From Firmicutes bacterium UBA5496 (GTDB lineage: Bacteria > Bacillota > Proteinivoracia > UBA4975): a stretch of DNA of 9,756 nt. This document shows, in pieces, positions 1-6,082 of the stretch (positions are counted from its first letter, which is position 1; every line of letters begins with the position of its first letter). The DNA lies in assembly GCA_002427015.1 (NCBI GenBank), contig DIPE01000032.1, positions 1,744 to 11,499 of the forward strand, written 5' to 3'. The notes beneath the pieces are model-generated. The model saw only the letters and a list, made by a program, of their open reading frames with translations, did no database searches and had not been told where the DNA came from. The position numbers were made by a program, and so were the translations under genes.

Positions 1-510
1 GGAGTTGGGGGGCAGGCCGCCCTCAGCCTCCCCCAGGGACATGCTGCCCCGGCAGGGATGAAAGCGGATGCCCAGCTGTTTGGCAGCGGCAATCTCCCGG
101 TCAATGAGTTCGGACTCTCCCCGGGGAAAGACATAATGATGATCCACAGCGGTGGTGCAGCCGGATTTCAGCAGCTCCCCCAGCCCCACCAGGGCGCCGG
201 CATAGACGGCATCGGCGCTGAGCCCGGCCCAGACGGGATAGAGATATTTGAGCCAGGGAAAGAGCTCTGCCTCCTGGATGGCGGGCAGGCAGCGGGTCAG
301 GGTCTGAAAGAGATGGTGATGGGTGTTGACCAGGCCGGGGAAGACCCAGTGGTTTGAGGCATCCAGCACCTGGGCGGCCGGAGGCGGAGTTAGGTCGGGA
401 CCGATAGCGGCAATTGCCGGGCCCTCAATGAGTATGTCCTGATTGCGCAGCTCGCGGCTGTGGGCATCCATAGTGGCGATGAAGGCGGCATTCTTTATGA
501 GCAGGGCCAT
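1..510 (-). CDS. 8-oxoguanine deaminase / SsnA-AtzB-type amidohydrolase, N-terminal part (runs off left edge)
   Basis: This is the first 170 residues of a metal-dependent amidohydrolase. Seen: a short beta-sandwich lead-in (residues 1-55), then VFPGLVNTHHHLFQTLTR (57-73) carrying the HxH metal motif (H64, H66), and RGSMSLGEAEGGLPPN at 154-169. The latter is, from memory, a hallmark of 8-oxoguanine deaminases and the related hydroxyatrazine hydrolases. Known enzymes of this subfamily are cytoplasmic, about 450 residues long, and hydrolytically deaminate 8-oxoguanine to urate, or related amino-heterocycles. The rest, with the remaining metal ligands, lies beyond position 1. The start is fixed by a GGGAGGA site eight bases upstream. 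Only one base separates it from the stop of the [2Fe-2S] subunit gene, so it is the fourth gene of the hydroxylase operon, which supports a purine substrate. Guanine deaminase or another ring deaminase remains possible. Confidence 0.85.
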   Translation of the reverse strand, partial: MALLIKNAAFIATMDAHSRELRNQDILIEGPAIAAIGPDLTPPPAAQVLDASNHWVFPGLVNTHHHLFQTLTRCLPAIQEAELFPWLKYLYPVWAGLSADAVYAGALVGLGELLKSGCTTAVDHHYVFPRGESELIDREIAAAKQLGIRFHPCRGSMSLGEAEGGLPPNS

Positions 511-511
511 T

Positions 512-988
512 TCACTTATCCTCCCTGGCGGCGGCTTTGACAGCATCCACAATCTGCTTGTAACCGGTGCAGCGGCAGAGGACTCCTGAAAGGCCTTGGC
601 GGATTTCGGCTTCAGATGGATCAGGTTTTTTGTCCAGCAGGGCTTTGGCGGCCATGAGCATGCCGGGGGTGCAGAAACCGCACTGAATGGCATTATAGTC
701 GATGAAAGCCTGCTGCAAGGGATGAAGTTTGCTGGCTGTGCCCAGGCCTTCAACTGTTTCCACCCGGGAGCCGTGGCATTGAGCGGTGAGGACCATGCAG
801 GAGTTAACCAGTTTGCCGTCGAGAATCACCGAGCAGGCGCCGCATTCCCCGATGCCGCAGCCTTCCTTGGTTCCCGTCAGGCGCAGCTGCTGGCGCAGAG
901 TGTCCAAAAGGCGTTCGTTGGCATCTACTGTTAATTTATATTCTCTGCCGTTGACTGTCAGTATCACTGGCAGCTTATTCATCTCCAT
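512..988 (-). CDS. Molybdenum hydroxylase [2Fe-2S] subunit (xanthine dehydrogenase small subunit type)
   Basis: The 158-residue iron-sulfur subunit of a three-subunit molybdenum hydroxylase; it passes electrons from the Mo site to FAD. The N-terminal plant-ferredoxin domain binds one cluster through C44, C49, C52 and C64 (CGIGECGAC motif). The C-terminal four-helix domain binds the second through C103 and C106 (CGFCTPG) and C138 and C140 (CRCTGY). All eight cysteines are present and the length is normal for the family. Two starts are possible. The ATG at 988 gives 158 residues and lies only four bases after GGAGG. The ATG at 982 gives MNKLPV, lies ten bases after GGAGG, and forms an ATGA overlap with the stop of the FAD subunit gene. 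The second looks at least as likely. Translation is clearly coupled to the upstream gene. Confidence 0.95.
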   Translation of the reverse strand: MEMNKLPVILTVNGREYKLTVDANERLLDTLRQQLRLTGTKEGCGIGECGACSVILDGKLVNSCMVLTAQCHGSRVETVEGLGTASKLHPLQQAFIDYNAIQCGFCTPGMLMAAKALLDKKPDPSEAEIRQGLSGVLCRCTGYKQIVDAVKAAAREDK

Positions 989-1845
989 TCCACCTCCAGG
1001 GCCTGTTTGATAGCCCGCTCCGTTAGGGCGATGATTGCCGGTTCTTTATAGGGGGTAGACCAGCGCCTGCCGGCGGCGGTCATGGCAGCAGCCACAGCTT
1101 GTCCTGCCTGATGAATGCGTTCTTCATCCGGGCATTGGCCCAGGAGGATATTCTCGGCCGCCGGAATACGGGCAGGACTGGCCAGCACCGCCCCCGGGGC
1201 AATGCAAGCAGAAACCACCCTGCCCCGGCTGTCCCGGTCAAGGATCACCGCCACGTTCATGCGGGCGATGGCCATAGCCTCCCGCCGGGCCAGGCGCATA
1301 AAGCCCCAGCCTGCAGTGGCAGGCAGCTTGGCAAAGGCAATCTCCGTCAGCATTTCATCTGCCTCCAGCCCGGTGCGATTGGGGCCGGTGATGAATTCCT
1401 CCAGGGGCAGCCAGCGGCTTTCCCCCAACCGCTCCAGCTTGACAGTGGCCCCAAGGGCCAAAAGAGGCGGGACAGTGTCGGCGCAGACGGCGGCGTTTAC
1501 TATATTGCCGCCGATGGTTCCCCGGTTGCGAATCTGGGGCGAACCGATTGCCGCGGCAGCCGCCGCCAAAAGGCCGGCCCCTTGGCGGATATGCGGGGAG
1601 TCAGCTATTTGGGCATGAACCGTAAGGGGGCCCAGGCGCAGGCGGCTGTCCTCCTCCCGGATGAAGTCCAGTTCCCGGAGACTGGTGATGTCGATGATAT
1701 TTTTTACGTCCTCCCTCTCCCGGGAGCCCAGTGAAATCAGCAAATCTGTGCCCCCTGCCAGCACCCGGGCGGAACTCTTAAACTCAGCCAGCAGTTTCAG
1801 GGCTTCCTGCAAAGTGCCGGGCCGGTAAAGGTTAAATTCTAGCAT
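979..1845 (-). CDS. Molybdenum hydroxylase FAD-binding subunit (xanthine dehydrogenase medium subunit type)
   Basis: The 288-residue flavin subunit, which takes electrons from the [2Fe-2S] subunit and hands them to NAD+ or another acceptor. Seen: an N-terminal FAD_binding_5-type domain with the two FAD-pyrophosphate signatures, ARVLAGGTDLLI at 26-37 and IGSPQIRNRGTIGGNIVNA at 100-118. It is followed by a CO-dehydrogenase-flavoprotein-like C-terminal domain (about 180-285). The length matches bacterial stand-alone medium subunits. I see no extra [4Fe-4S] cysteine insertion of the kind found in 4-hydroxybenzoyl-CoA reductases. The start overlaps the stop of the Mo subunit gene by seven bases and is preceded by GAGGAGGG. 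The electron acceptor cannot be told from the sequence. Confidence 0.95.
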   Translation of the reverse strand: MLEFNLYRPGTLQEALKLLAEFKSSARVLAGGTDLLISLGSREREDVKNIIDITSLRELDFIREEDSRLRLGPLTVHAQIADSPHIRQGAGLLAAAAAAIGSPQIRNRGTIGGNIVNAAVCADTVPPLLALGATVKLERLGESRWLPLEEFITGPNRTGLEADEMLTEIAFAKLPATAGWGFMRLARREAMAIARMNVAVILDRDSRGRVVSACIAPGAVLASPARIPAAENILLGQCPDEERIHQAGQAVAAAMTAAGRRWSTPYKEPAIIALTERAIKQALEVEWR

Positions 1846-4148
1846 CCGCCTTCCCTCCTCTTGTAGCGGTCTTTTTGCAGGGAACGGCCCAAAAGCACCC
1901 GTTCCAGATCCAGGGGCAGCTGCCGCACTCTGCGACCGGTGGCTTGGGCCACGGCGCTGGCAATGGCGGGAGCAGTCACCTCCAAGGTGGGCTCGCCAAT
2001 GGTCTTGGCCCCATAAGGGCCATAGCCGTCAGGATTTTCTACAATTATGGCCTCAATTTCGGGCATGTCACAGATGCCGGGTATGAGGTATTCATCAAAA
2101 TTCAGGGACTTGATTTCCCCTTCATACTGCTGCACTTCTTCCAAAAGGGCGTAGCCCAGGCCTTGGGCGACGCCGCCGTAAATCTGGCCCCGGACCGTTT
2201 CGGGATTGATGGCCCGGCCTACATCATGGACGGCTGTAATCTTGAGGACGCGGGTGTAGCCCGTTTCCATGTCTACTTCCACTTCCGCCACCTGGCAGCC
2301 GTAGACATAGGTAAAATACGCGTCCCCCTGTCCATGGCGGTCATCCCAGGTCACCTTCGGGGCTTTATACCAGCCCAGCTGGGTCAGGAGCTCGCCCTTG
2401 GCGCAGGCGGCGTTTACTGCCTCTTCAAAGCTAATACTGCGGCGGGGATCCGCTTTAACCCATATCTTGTCCCCGCCCCAGGCCAGCTCTTCGGCAGCGG
2501 CCCGGAGTTTTTCCAGCACCGCCCCCAACAGGGTTTCCCGCACCTTGGCGGCGGCCAGGCGCACGGCATTGCCCCCCATTAGGGTGCTGCGGGAGGCTAC
2601 CGTGGGCCCCCCATCGGGGATGAGGGCGGTGTCTGTTTCCATAAACCGCACCCGCTCAAGACTGATGCCCAGCTCTTCGGCAGCGATCTGGGAAAAGATA
2701 GTCTGCAGGCCCTGGCCATTTTCCGCCAGGCCGGAATAGACATAGACGCTGCCGTCGTACTGGACGGAAACCATGGCCCCGGTGGCATCAACGCCCTCTG
2801 CCCCCAGGCTGCAGCCCCGGAAACTGCAGGCCAGGCCTATGCCTTTGCGAAAACGGCCGCGTTGAGCGGCATATTGCCGGCGCTTGGTTAGATAAGCGGA
2901 TTTTTCCACTGCTTTGTCCACAACTTCCAGGAGGCTCACCTGATGGTTGTCCAGCTTTTGGCCGGTGGCGGTCACTGAACCCTGGCGAAAGCCATTGAGC
3001 CGGCGCAACTCCAGGGGCTCGATTCCCAGTTCTTCCGCCAGCTCGTCCAGCAGCGACTCCTGGGCAAAGATTATCTGAGGAGAGCCAAAGCCCCGAAAGG
3101 CGCCGGTATAGCAGTTGTTTGTATACACCCCATAAATGTTGGTGCGCACGTGGGGAACCTCATAGGGGCCGGTAGCCTGAACCACCGAACGCCAGGTGAC
3201 AAAGGGCGTCTGGGAAGCATAGGCACCGGCATCGGCAATAATCTTAATCTCCATAGCCATGAGCTTGCCCTCCCGGGTGGCGCCCACCTTGTACTTAAGC
3301 TTGTAGGGGTGGCGCTTGTACCCTTCCCGGATTGATTCCTCCCGGGTGTTCACCATTTTTACGGGTTTGCCGGTCTTTAGGGCAAGCAGCGCTGCCCGGG
3401 CGCAGAGGGCAGACATGACCTCATCCTTGCCACCAAAGGAACCGCCCATGAAAGACTGAATTACCCGGATTTCGTTAAGCTTCAGCCCCAGAATTCGGGA
3501 CAGGGCCTTGCGGCAGGAAAAGGGATTCTGAATGGAGCCGTAAACCGTAACTCCCCGGTTGCCGGTTTGGGGCACAGCTACAGCCGCTTCCGGCTCAATA
3601 TAGGCATGCTCAACCAGCTGGGTTTCGTACTCCCGCTCCAGGATGATGTCCGAGCAGGCAAAACCTTTTTCCACTTCGCCTTTCTCCAGCACATGGTGGG
3701 CGGCGATGTTGCCGGGACAGTCGGCATGAAGCAATGGCGCCCCTTCCTCCATGGCGCGGGCCGGGTCAAAGACGCCAGCAAGCTCTTGGTACTGAACCCG
3801 AATGAGGTCCAGGGCCTGCTGGGCCAAGGCAGGAGTGGCCGCGGCCGCCATGGCGACGCCGTCACCTTGATAGCGCGCCACCTCTTTGGCCAGCACCTGC
3901 TGGTTGGGAATGACGGTGCCGAAGGTGTGGAAGCCAGGAATGTCTGCGGCGGTGAGGACTGCTTCCACTCCTGGCAGGGCAAGGGCCCGGGCAGTGTCAA
4001 TGCTGAGGATGCGGGCATGAGGGTAGGGAGCGCGCAGCACTTTGCCATAGAGCATGCCTTCAAAGCTTAAGTCTGCGCCGTAGCGGCTTTCCCCCAGCAC
4101 CTTGCCCAGGGCATCCACCCGCCTGGCGGGTTTGTTCACTGTATCCAT
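1839..4148 (-). CDS. Molybdenum hydroxylase molybdopterin-binding subunit (xanthine dehydrogenase large subunit type)
   Basis: The 769-residue catalytic subunit. An N-terminal Ald_Xan_dh_C-like domain covers about 15-125, and the two-part molybdopterin-binding region covers about 140-750. Visible Moco and active-site motifs are SIQNPF (205-210), GGSFGGKDE (235-243), GAFRGFGSPQ (349-358), ENGQGLQT (477-484) and IGEPTLEVTAPA (717-728). By analogy with bovine xanthine oxidase, R352 corresponds to the substrate-orienting arginine and E719 to the catalytic base. Both are kept, which favours a purine-type substrate over an aldehyde. The position equivalent to bovine E802 appears to be D242. Length and motif order are normal. 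It is the first gene of the hydroxylase operon, with AAAGGGGGG eight bases before the ATG and a terminator-like hairpin in its leader. Xanthine or hypoxanthine is the likeliest substrate, but a related heterocycle cannot be excluded. Confidence 0.93.
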   Translation of the reverse strand: MDTVNKPARRVDALGKVLGESRYGADLSFEGMLYGKVLRAPYPHARILSIDTARALALPGVEAVLTAADIPGFHTFGTVIPNQQVLAKEVARYQGDGVAMAAAATPALAQQALDLIRVQYQELAGVFDPARAMEEGAPLLHADCPGNIAAHHVLEKGEVEKGFACSDIILEREYETQLVEHAYIEPEAAVAVPQTGNRGVTVYGSIQNPFSCRKALSRILGLKLNEIRVIQSFMGGSFGGKDEVMSALCARAALLALKTGKPVKMVNTREESIREGYKRHPYKLKYKVGATREGKLMAMEIKIIADAGAYASQTPFVTWRSVVQATGPYEVPHVRTNIYGVYTNNCYTGAFRGFGSPQIIFAQESLLDELAEELGIEPLELRRLNGFRQGSVTATGQKLDNHQVSLLEVVDKAVEKSAYLTKRRQYAAQRGRFRKGIGLACSFRGCSLGAEGVDATGAMVSVQYDGSVYVYSGLAENGQGLQTIFSQIAAEELGISLERVRFMETDTALIPDGGPTVASRSTLMGGNAVRLAAAKVRETLLGAVLEKLRAAAEELAWGGDKIWVKADPRRSISFEEAVNAACAKGELLTQLGWYKAPKVTWDDRHGQGDAYFTYVYGCQVAEVEVDMETGYTRVLKITAVHDVGRAINPETVRGQIYGGVAQGLGYALLEEVQQYEGEIKSLNFDEYLIPGICDMPEIEAIIVENPDGYGPYGAKTIGEPTLEVTAPAIASAVAQATGRRVRQLPLDLERVLLGRSLQKDRYKRREGGC

Positions 4149-4171
4149 GGGTTGATCCCCCCTTTGAGTTT

Positions 4172-4197
4172 AAAAATGCCGGGCCTGCGGCCCGGCA
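4172..4197 (-). terminator. Strong intrinsic terminator hairpin in the leader of the hydroxylase operon
   Basis: On the minus strand TGCCGGGCC-GCA-GGCCCGGCA forms a perfect 9-bp, very GC-rich stem with a three-base loop, followed at once by five T. It lies between the regulator gene and the Mo subunit gene and ends only 23 bases before that start codon. It can end transcripts arriving from the PLP-enzyme/regulator operon. Because little room for a promoter remains downstream, it probably also lies inside the hydroxylase mRNA leader as an attenuator. There is no T-run in the plus direction. Confidence 0.85.
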
Positions 4198-4215
4198 AAA
4201 CTGGATGACGGCCGC
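4187..4215 (-). promoter_or_regulatory. Candidate antiterminator pairing overlapping the leader terminator
   Basis: On the minus-strand RNA, GCGGCC (from 4215-4210) is the exact reverse complement of GGCCGC (from 4192-4187). The second element covers the inner part of the terminator's 5' arm plus its loop, so the two structures exclude each other. A further small pairing, TGACG (4231-4227) with CGTCA (4210-4206), would compete with the first element. This is the layout of a transcription attenuator. In GC-rich DNA a six-base match can occur by chance, and CGGCCG is self-complementary, so this remains a hypothesis. Confidence 0.4.
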
Positions 4216-4234
4216 TTAAATAATAGCGTCAGCA

Positions 4235-4249
4235 GTACTAGAGAAGTAC
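4235..4249. promoter_or_regulatory. Operator-like inverted repeat GTACT-N5-AGTAC
   Basis: GTACTAGAGAAGTAC is an inverted repeat with perfect 5-base arms and a 5-base centre. It overlaps the candidate -10 element of the hydroxylase promoter, next to an XRE-family regulator gene. Dimeric XRE regulators often bind repeats of about this size, so this is a plausible operator. I see no second full copy in the window; only a single GTACT half-site occurs near the TTG start at 7552. Confidence 0.35.
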
Positions 4250-4266
4250 CACCAGAGGTCCGTCAA
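4237..4266 (-). promoter_or_regulatory. Candidate sigma-A-type promoter of the hydroxylase operon
   Basis: On the minus strand TTGACG (4266-4261, five of six to the -35 consensus) is followed after 18 bases by TCTAGT (4242-4237, four of six to the -10 consensus). It begins seven bases after the regulator's stop codon and would start transcription near 4230. That gives a leader of about 80 bases that contains the terminator hairpin. Confidence 0.45.
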
Positions 4267-4273
4267 TTACTGG

Positions 4274-4822
4274 CTAAAAACTGGGTGGGGCAATGGCAGA
4301 AACAAAAATCAGTTCTTCCTTGCCGATATTAGATATTTTGTGGGGAATGGAGGCGTAGTAGTAAATGCAATCCCCTTCGCTGAGGACATAGCGCTCGGAG
4401 CCCACCTGAATTTCCATTTGGCCCGTCAGCACCAGTGTTGCCTCTTCGCCGGAATGGGACAGGGGCTCCTCACAAGTCATGCCCCCGGGCTCCAGGCGCC
4501 CCTGGATGATTTCCATCTCCCGGTTGAGGCTGGGGCTCAAGAGTTCAAAGGTCAGCTGATAACCGGGAAAAGAAATTATCTTGCGCTGATCTTTGCGCAC
4601 CACCGGGTTGTGGCCTTGGGAGTCCAGCAAAAAGTAAAATATCGGCACTTCCAGGGCCCGGGCAATGTCCCGCAATGAGGTAATAGAGGGCTCCGCCAGA
4701 TTACGCTCCACCTGGCTGAGGAAAGAAGGGGTCTTGTCGATTGCCTTGGCCAAATTTTTGAGGCTCAAGCCCCGTTCTTTCCGCTTTTGCCGAATTCTGC
4801 TGCCCATGTTTCCCCCGCTCAT
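4274..4822 (-). CDS. XRE-family transcriptional regulator with C-terminal cupin sensor domain
   Basis: A 182-residue two-domain regulator. Residues 9-63 form an XRE/HTH_3 DNA-binding domain (RIRQKRKERGLSLKNLAKA, then SFLSQVERNLAEPSITSLRDIARAL). Residues about 107-176 form a cupin_2 beta-barrel, including the HSGEEATLVLTGQMEI strand pair (123-138) and IPHKIS (159-164). H123, E126/E127 and H161 are candidate metal or ligand contacts. Proteins of this build commonly control amino-acid, polyamine or similar catabolic operons by sensing a small molecule in the cupin. The ATG at 4822 is preceded by GGAGGGG and lies two bases after the stop of the threonine-synthase-like gene, so it is cotranscribed with the PLP enzymes. 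A second ATG at 4807 would remove five residues. Its target is probably the promoter just downstream (4237-4266) and perhaps the divergent region at 7553-7742. The effector is unknown. Confidence 0.93.
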   Translation of the reverse strand: MSGGNMGSRIRQKRKERGLSLKNLAKAIDKTPSFLSQVERNLAEPSITSLRDIARALEVPIFYFLLDSQGHNPVVRKDQRKIISFPGYQLTFELLSPSLNREMEIIQGRLEPGGMTCEEPLSHSGEEATLVLTGQMEIQVGSERYVLSEGDCIYYYASIPHKISNIGKEELIFVSAIAPPSF

Positions 4823-4824
4823 TT

Positions 4825-6060
4825 TTACCCCTCCACTAAAGCCTGAGCCAGCTGGTCAATGTCTGGATTAACCCGCAAAGGCTCGCCGGCAGCCTTGAGG
4901 GCATTGGCGATATCCTTTAAGCCATTGCCGGTGGAAATTACAGCCACCTCACTGTCCGGTTCCACCAGCCCCTCTTTCACTGCCCGGGCCAGCCCCGCCA
5001 AGCCTGCAGCCGAAGCCGGTTCGGCAAAGACGCCGCAGGTGCGACCCATTAACCTCATGGCGGCCAAGATCTCTTGGTCTTCCACGGCCACCATGGCCCC
5101 CTGGGAATGCCGGACCTGACACATGGCCTTGGCGGGATTGCGGGGCACCCCGACGGCAATGCTGTCTGCCAGGGTGTTTTCCTCGGCGGGAATCAGCTCA
5201 CTGCCGCTGCAGTAGGAATGGAAGATTGGCGCGCAGCCTGCTGCCTGCACCCCCAGCAGCCGGGGCACCTTGTCGATAAAGCCCAGCTCTTTCAGGTCCT
5301 GCAGGCCCTTGCCTGCACCGGCAATGGTGCAGCCGTCCCCCACTGAAAGGACCAGCCAGTCCGGCATCTGCCAGTGCAGCTGTTCCGCCAGTTCCAGGAC
5401 CACTGTCTTTTTCCCCTCCACCAGGTAGGGGTTGATGGCGGCGTTACGGTTATACCAGCCCCAGCGCTCAATGGCGGCAGCGGACAGCTCAAAGGCATCC
5501 CGGTAGGAGCCTTGGACGGAAATGACCTTGGCTCCGTATATCAAGAGCTGTGCCACCTTGCCTTGGGGCGCCCGAGCGGGCACAAAGATTACCGACTGCA
5601 GGGAGCCTCCCAGAGAGGCCACATTGCCGGCCAAAGAAGAGGCGGCATTGCCTGTGGAAGAACAAGCCACAATCTTGGCGCCGGCCTCCGCCGCCTTGAC
5701 CACTGCCACTGCAGAAGCCCTGTCCTTAAGAGAACCGGTGGGATTGAGGCCGTCGTCCTTGACCCACACTGTCCCTTTGAGACCCAGGGCCCGGGCCAGA
5801 GCCGCGCTCTTGTACAGGGGGGTCCAGCCGGTGCGCAGGGGCGAGCGCCTGCTGAAAGGACCTACAGGCAGCAGAGGCAGGTATCTCCACATGCTGTAAT
5901 CGCTGTTATCGGCGAGGGCGTCTCTGTCCCACTCCTGCCTGAGCAGAGGGTAGTCATAGCGCACCTCCAAAAGGCCGCCGCAGGCACAAAGATAGCGGTC
6001 GGGTTCCGGGGAATATTGATTGCCGCATTTTATGCATTCCAGGTCAATAACATAGCGCAT
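4825..6060 (-). CDS. Threonine-synthase-like PLP-dependent enzyme (fold type II)
   Basis: A 411-residue enzyme of the threonine synthase family. Seen: an N-terminal zinc-ribbon-like segment with C9xxC12 and C25xC27; the PLP-lysine motif NPTGSLKDRAS (106-116) with K112 as the Schiff-base lysine; SSTGNAASS (134-142), the substrate-carboxylate loop; VGDGCTIAGAGKG (240-252), the phosphate-binding glycine loop; and STGNGLKD (376-383), typical of the family. The family usually has SFKDR, and here it is SLKDR. Threonine synthase turns O-phosphohomoserine into threonine, but no homoserine-pathway gene is nearby. The gene sits between another PLP enzyme (22 bases) and the hydroxylase regulator (2 bases). 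A catabolic elimination or replacement reaction on a small amino acid, for example of the 2,3-diaminopropionate ammonia-lyase type, is therefore a fair alternative. AAGGGA lies about nine bases before the ATG. Confidence 0.85.
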   Translation of the reverse strand: MRYVIDLECIKCGNQYSPEPDRYLCACGGLLEVRYDYPLLRQEWDRDALADNSDYSMWRYLPLLPVGPFSRRSPLRTGWTPLYKSAALARALGLKGTVWVKDDGLNPTGSLKDRASAVAVVKAAEAGAKIVACSSTGNAASSLAGNVASLGGSLQSVIFVPARAPQGKVAQLLIYGAKVISVQGSYRDAFELSAAAIERWGWYNRNAAINPYLVEGKKTVVLELAEQLHWQMPDWLVLSVGDGCTIAGAGKGLQDLKELGFIDKVPRLLGVQAAGCAPIFHSYCSGSELIPAEENTLADSIAVGVPRNPAKAMCQVRHSQGAMVAVEDQEILAAMRLMGRTCGVFAEPASAAGLAGLARAVKEGLVEPDSEVAVISTGNGLKDIANALKAAGEPLRVNPDIDQLAQALVEG

Positions 6061-6082
6061 GAATTTTCATCCCTTCCCAGTC

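Noticed and set aside
1099..1734. Long plus-strand open frames opposite the FAD subunit gene, and similar ones opposite the Mo subunit and PLP genes
   Set aside because: They are antisense shadows of well-supported genes in GC-rich DNA. Their translations are rich in Gly, Pro, Ala and Arg, match no family and lack ribosome binding sites.
3578..4063. 161-residue same-strand frame inside the Mo subunit gene
   Set aside because: It is an out-of-frame shadow with Ser/Pro/Trp-rich composition and no ribosome binding site; the Mo subunit frame has all the family motifs.
1839..4148. Selenocysteine in the hydroxylase or a selenium-specific label for the enzyme
   Set aside because: There is no in-frame TGA in the three subunit genes. 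A labile selenium ligand would leave no mark in the sequence, so it can be neither supported nor excluded.
4149..4273. Known purine, xanthine or molybdenum-cofactor riboswitch in the hydroxylase leader
   Set aside because: I looked for the conserved cores and did not recognise any; the leader is also short. Only the generic attenuator layout can be supported.
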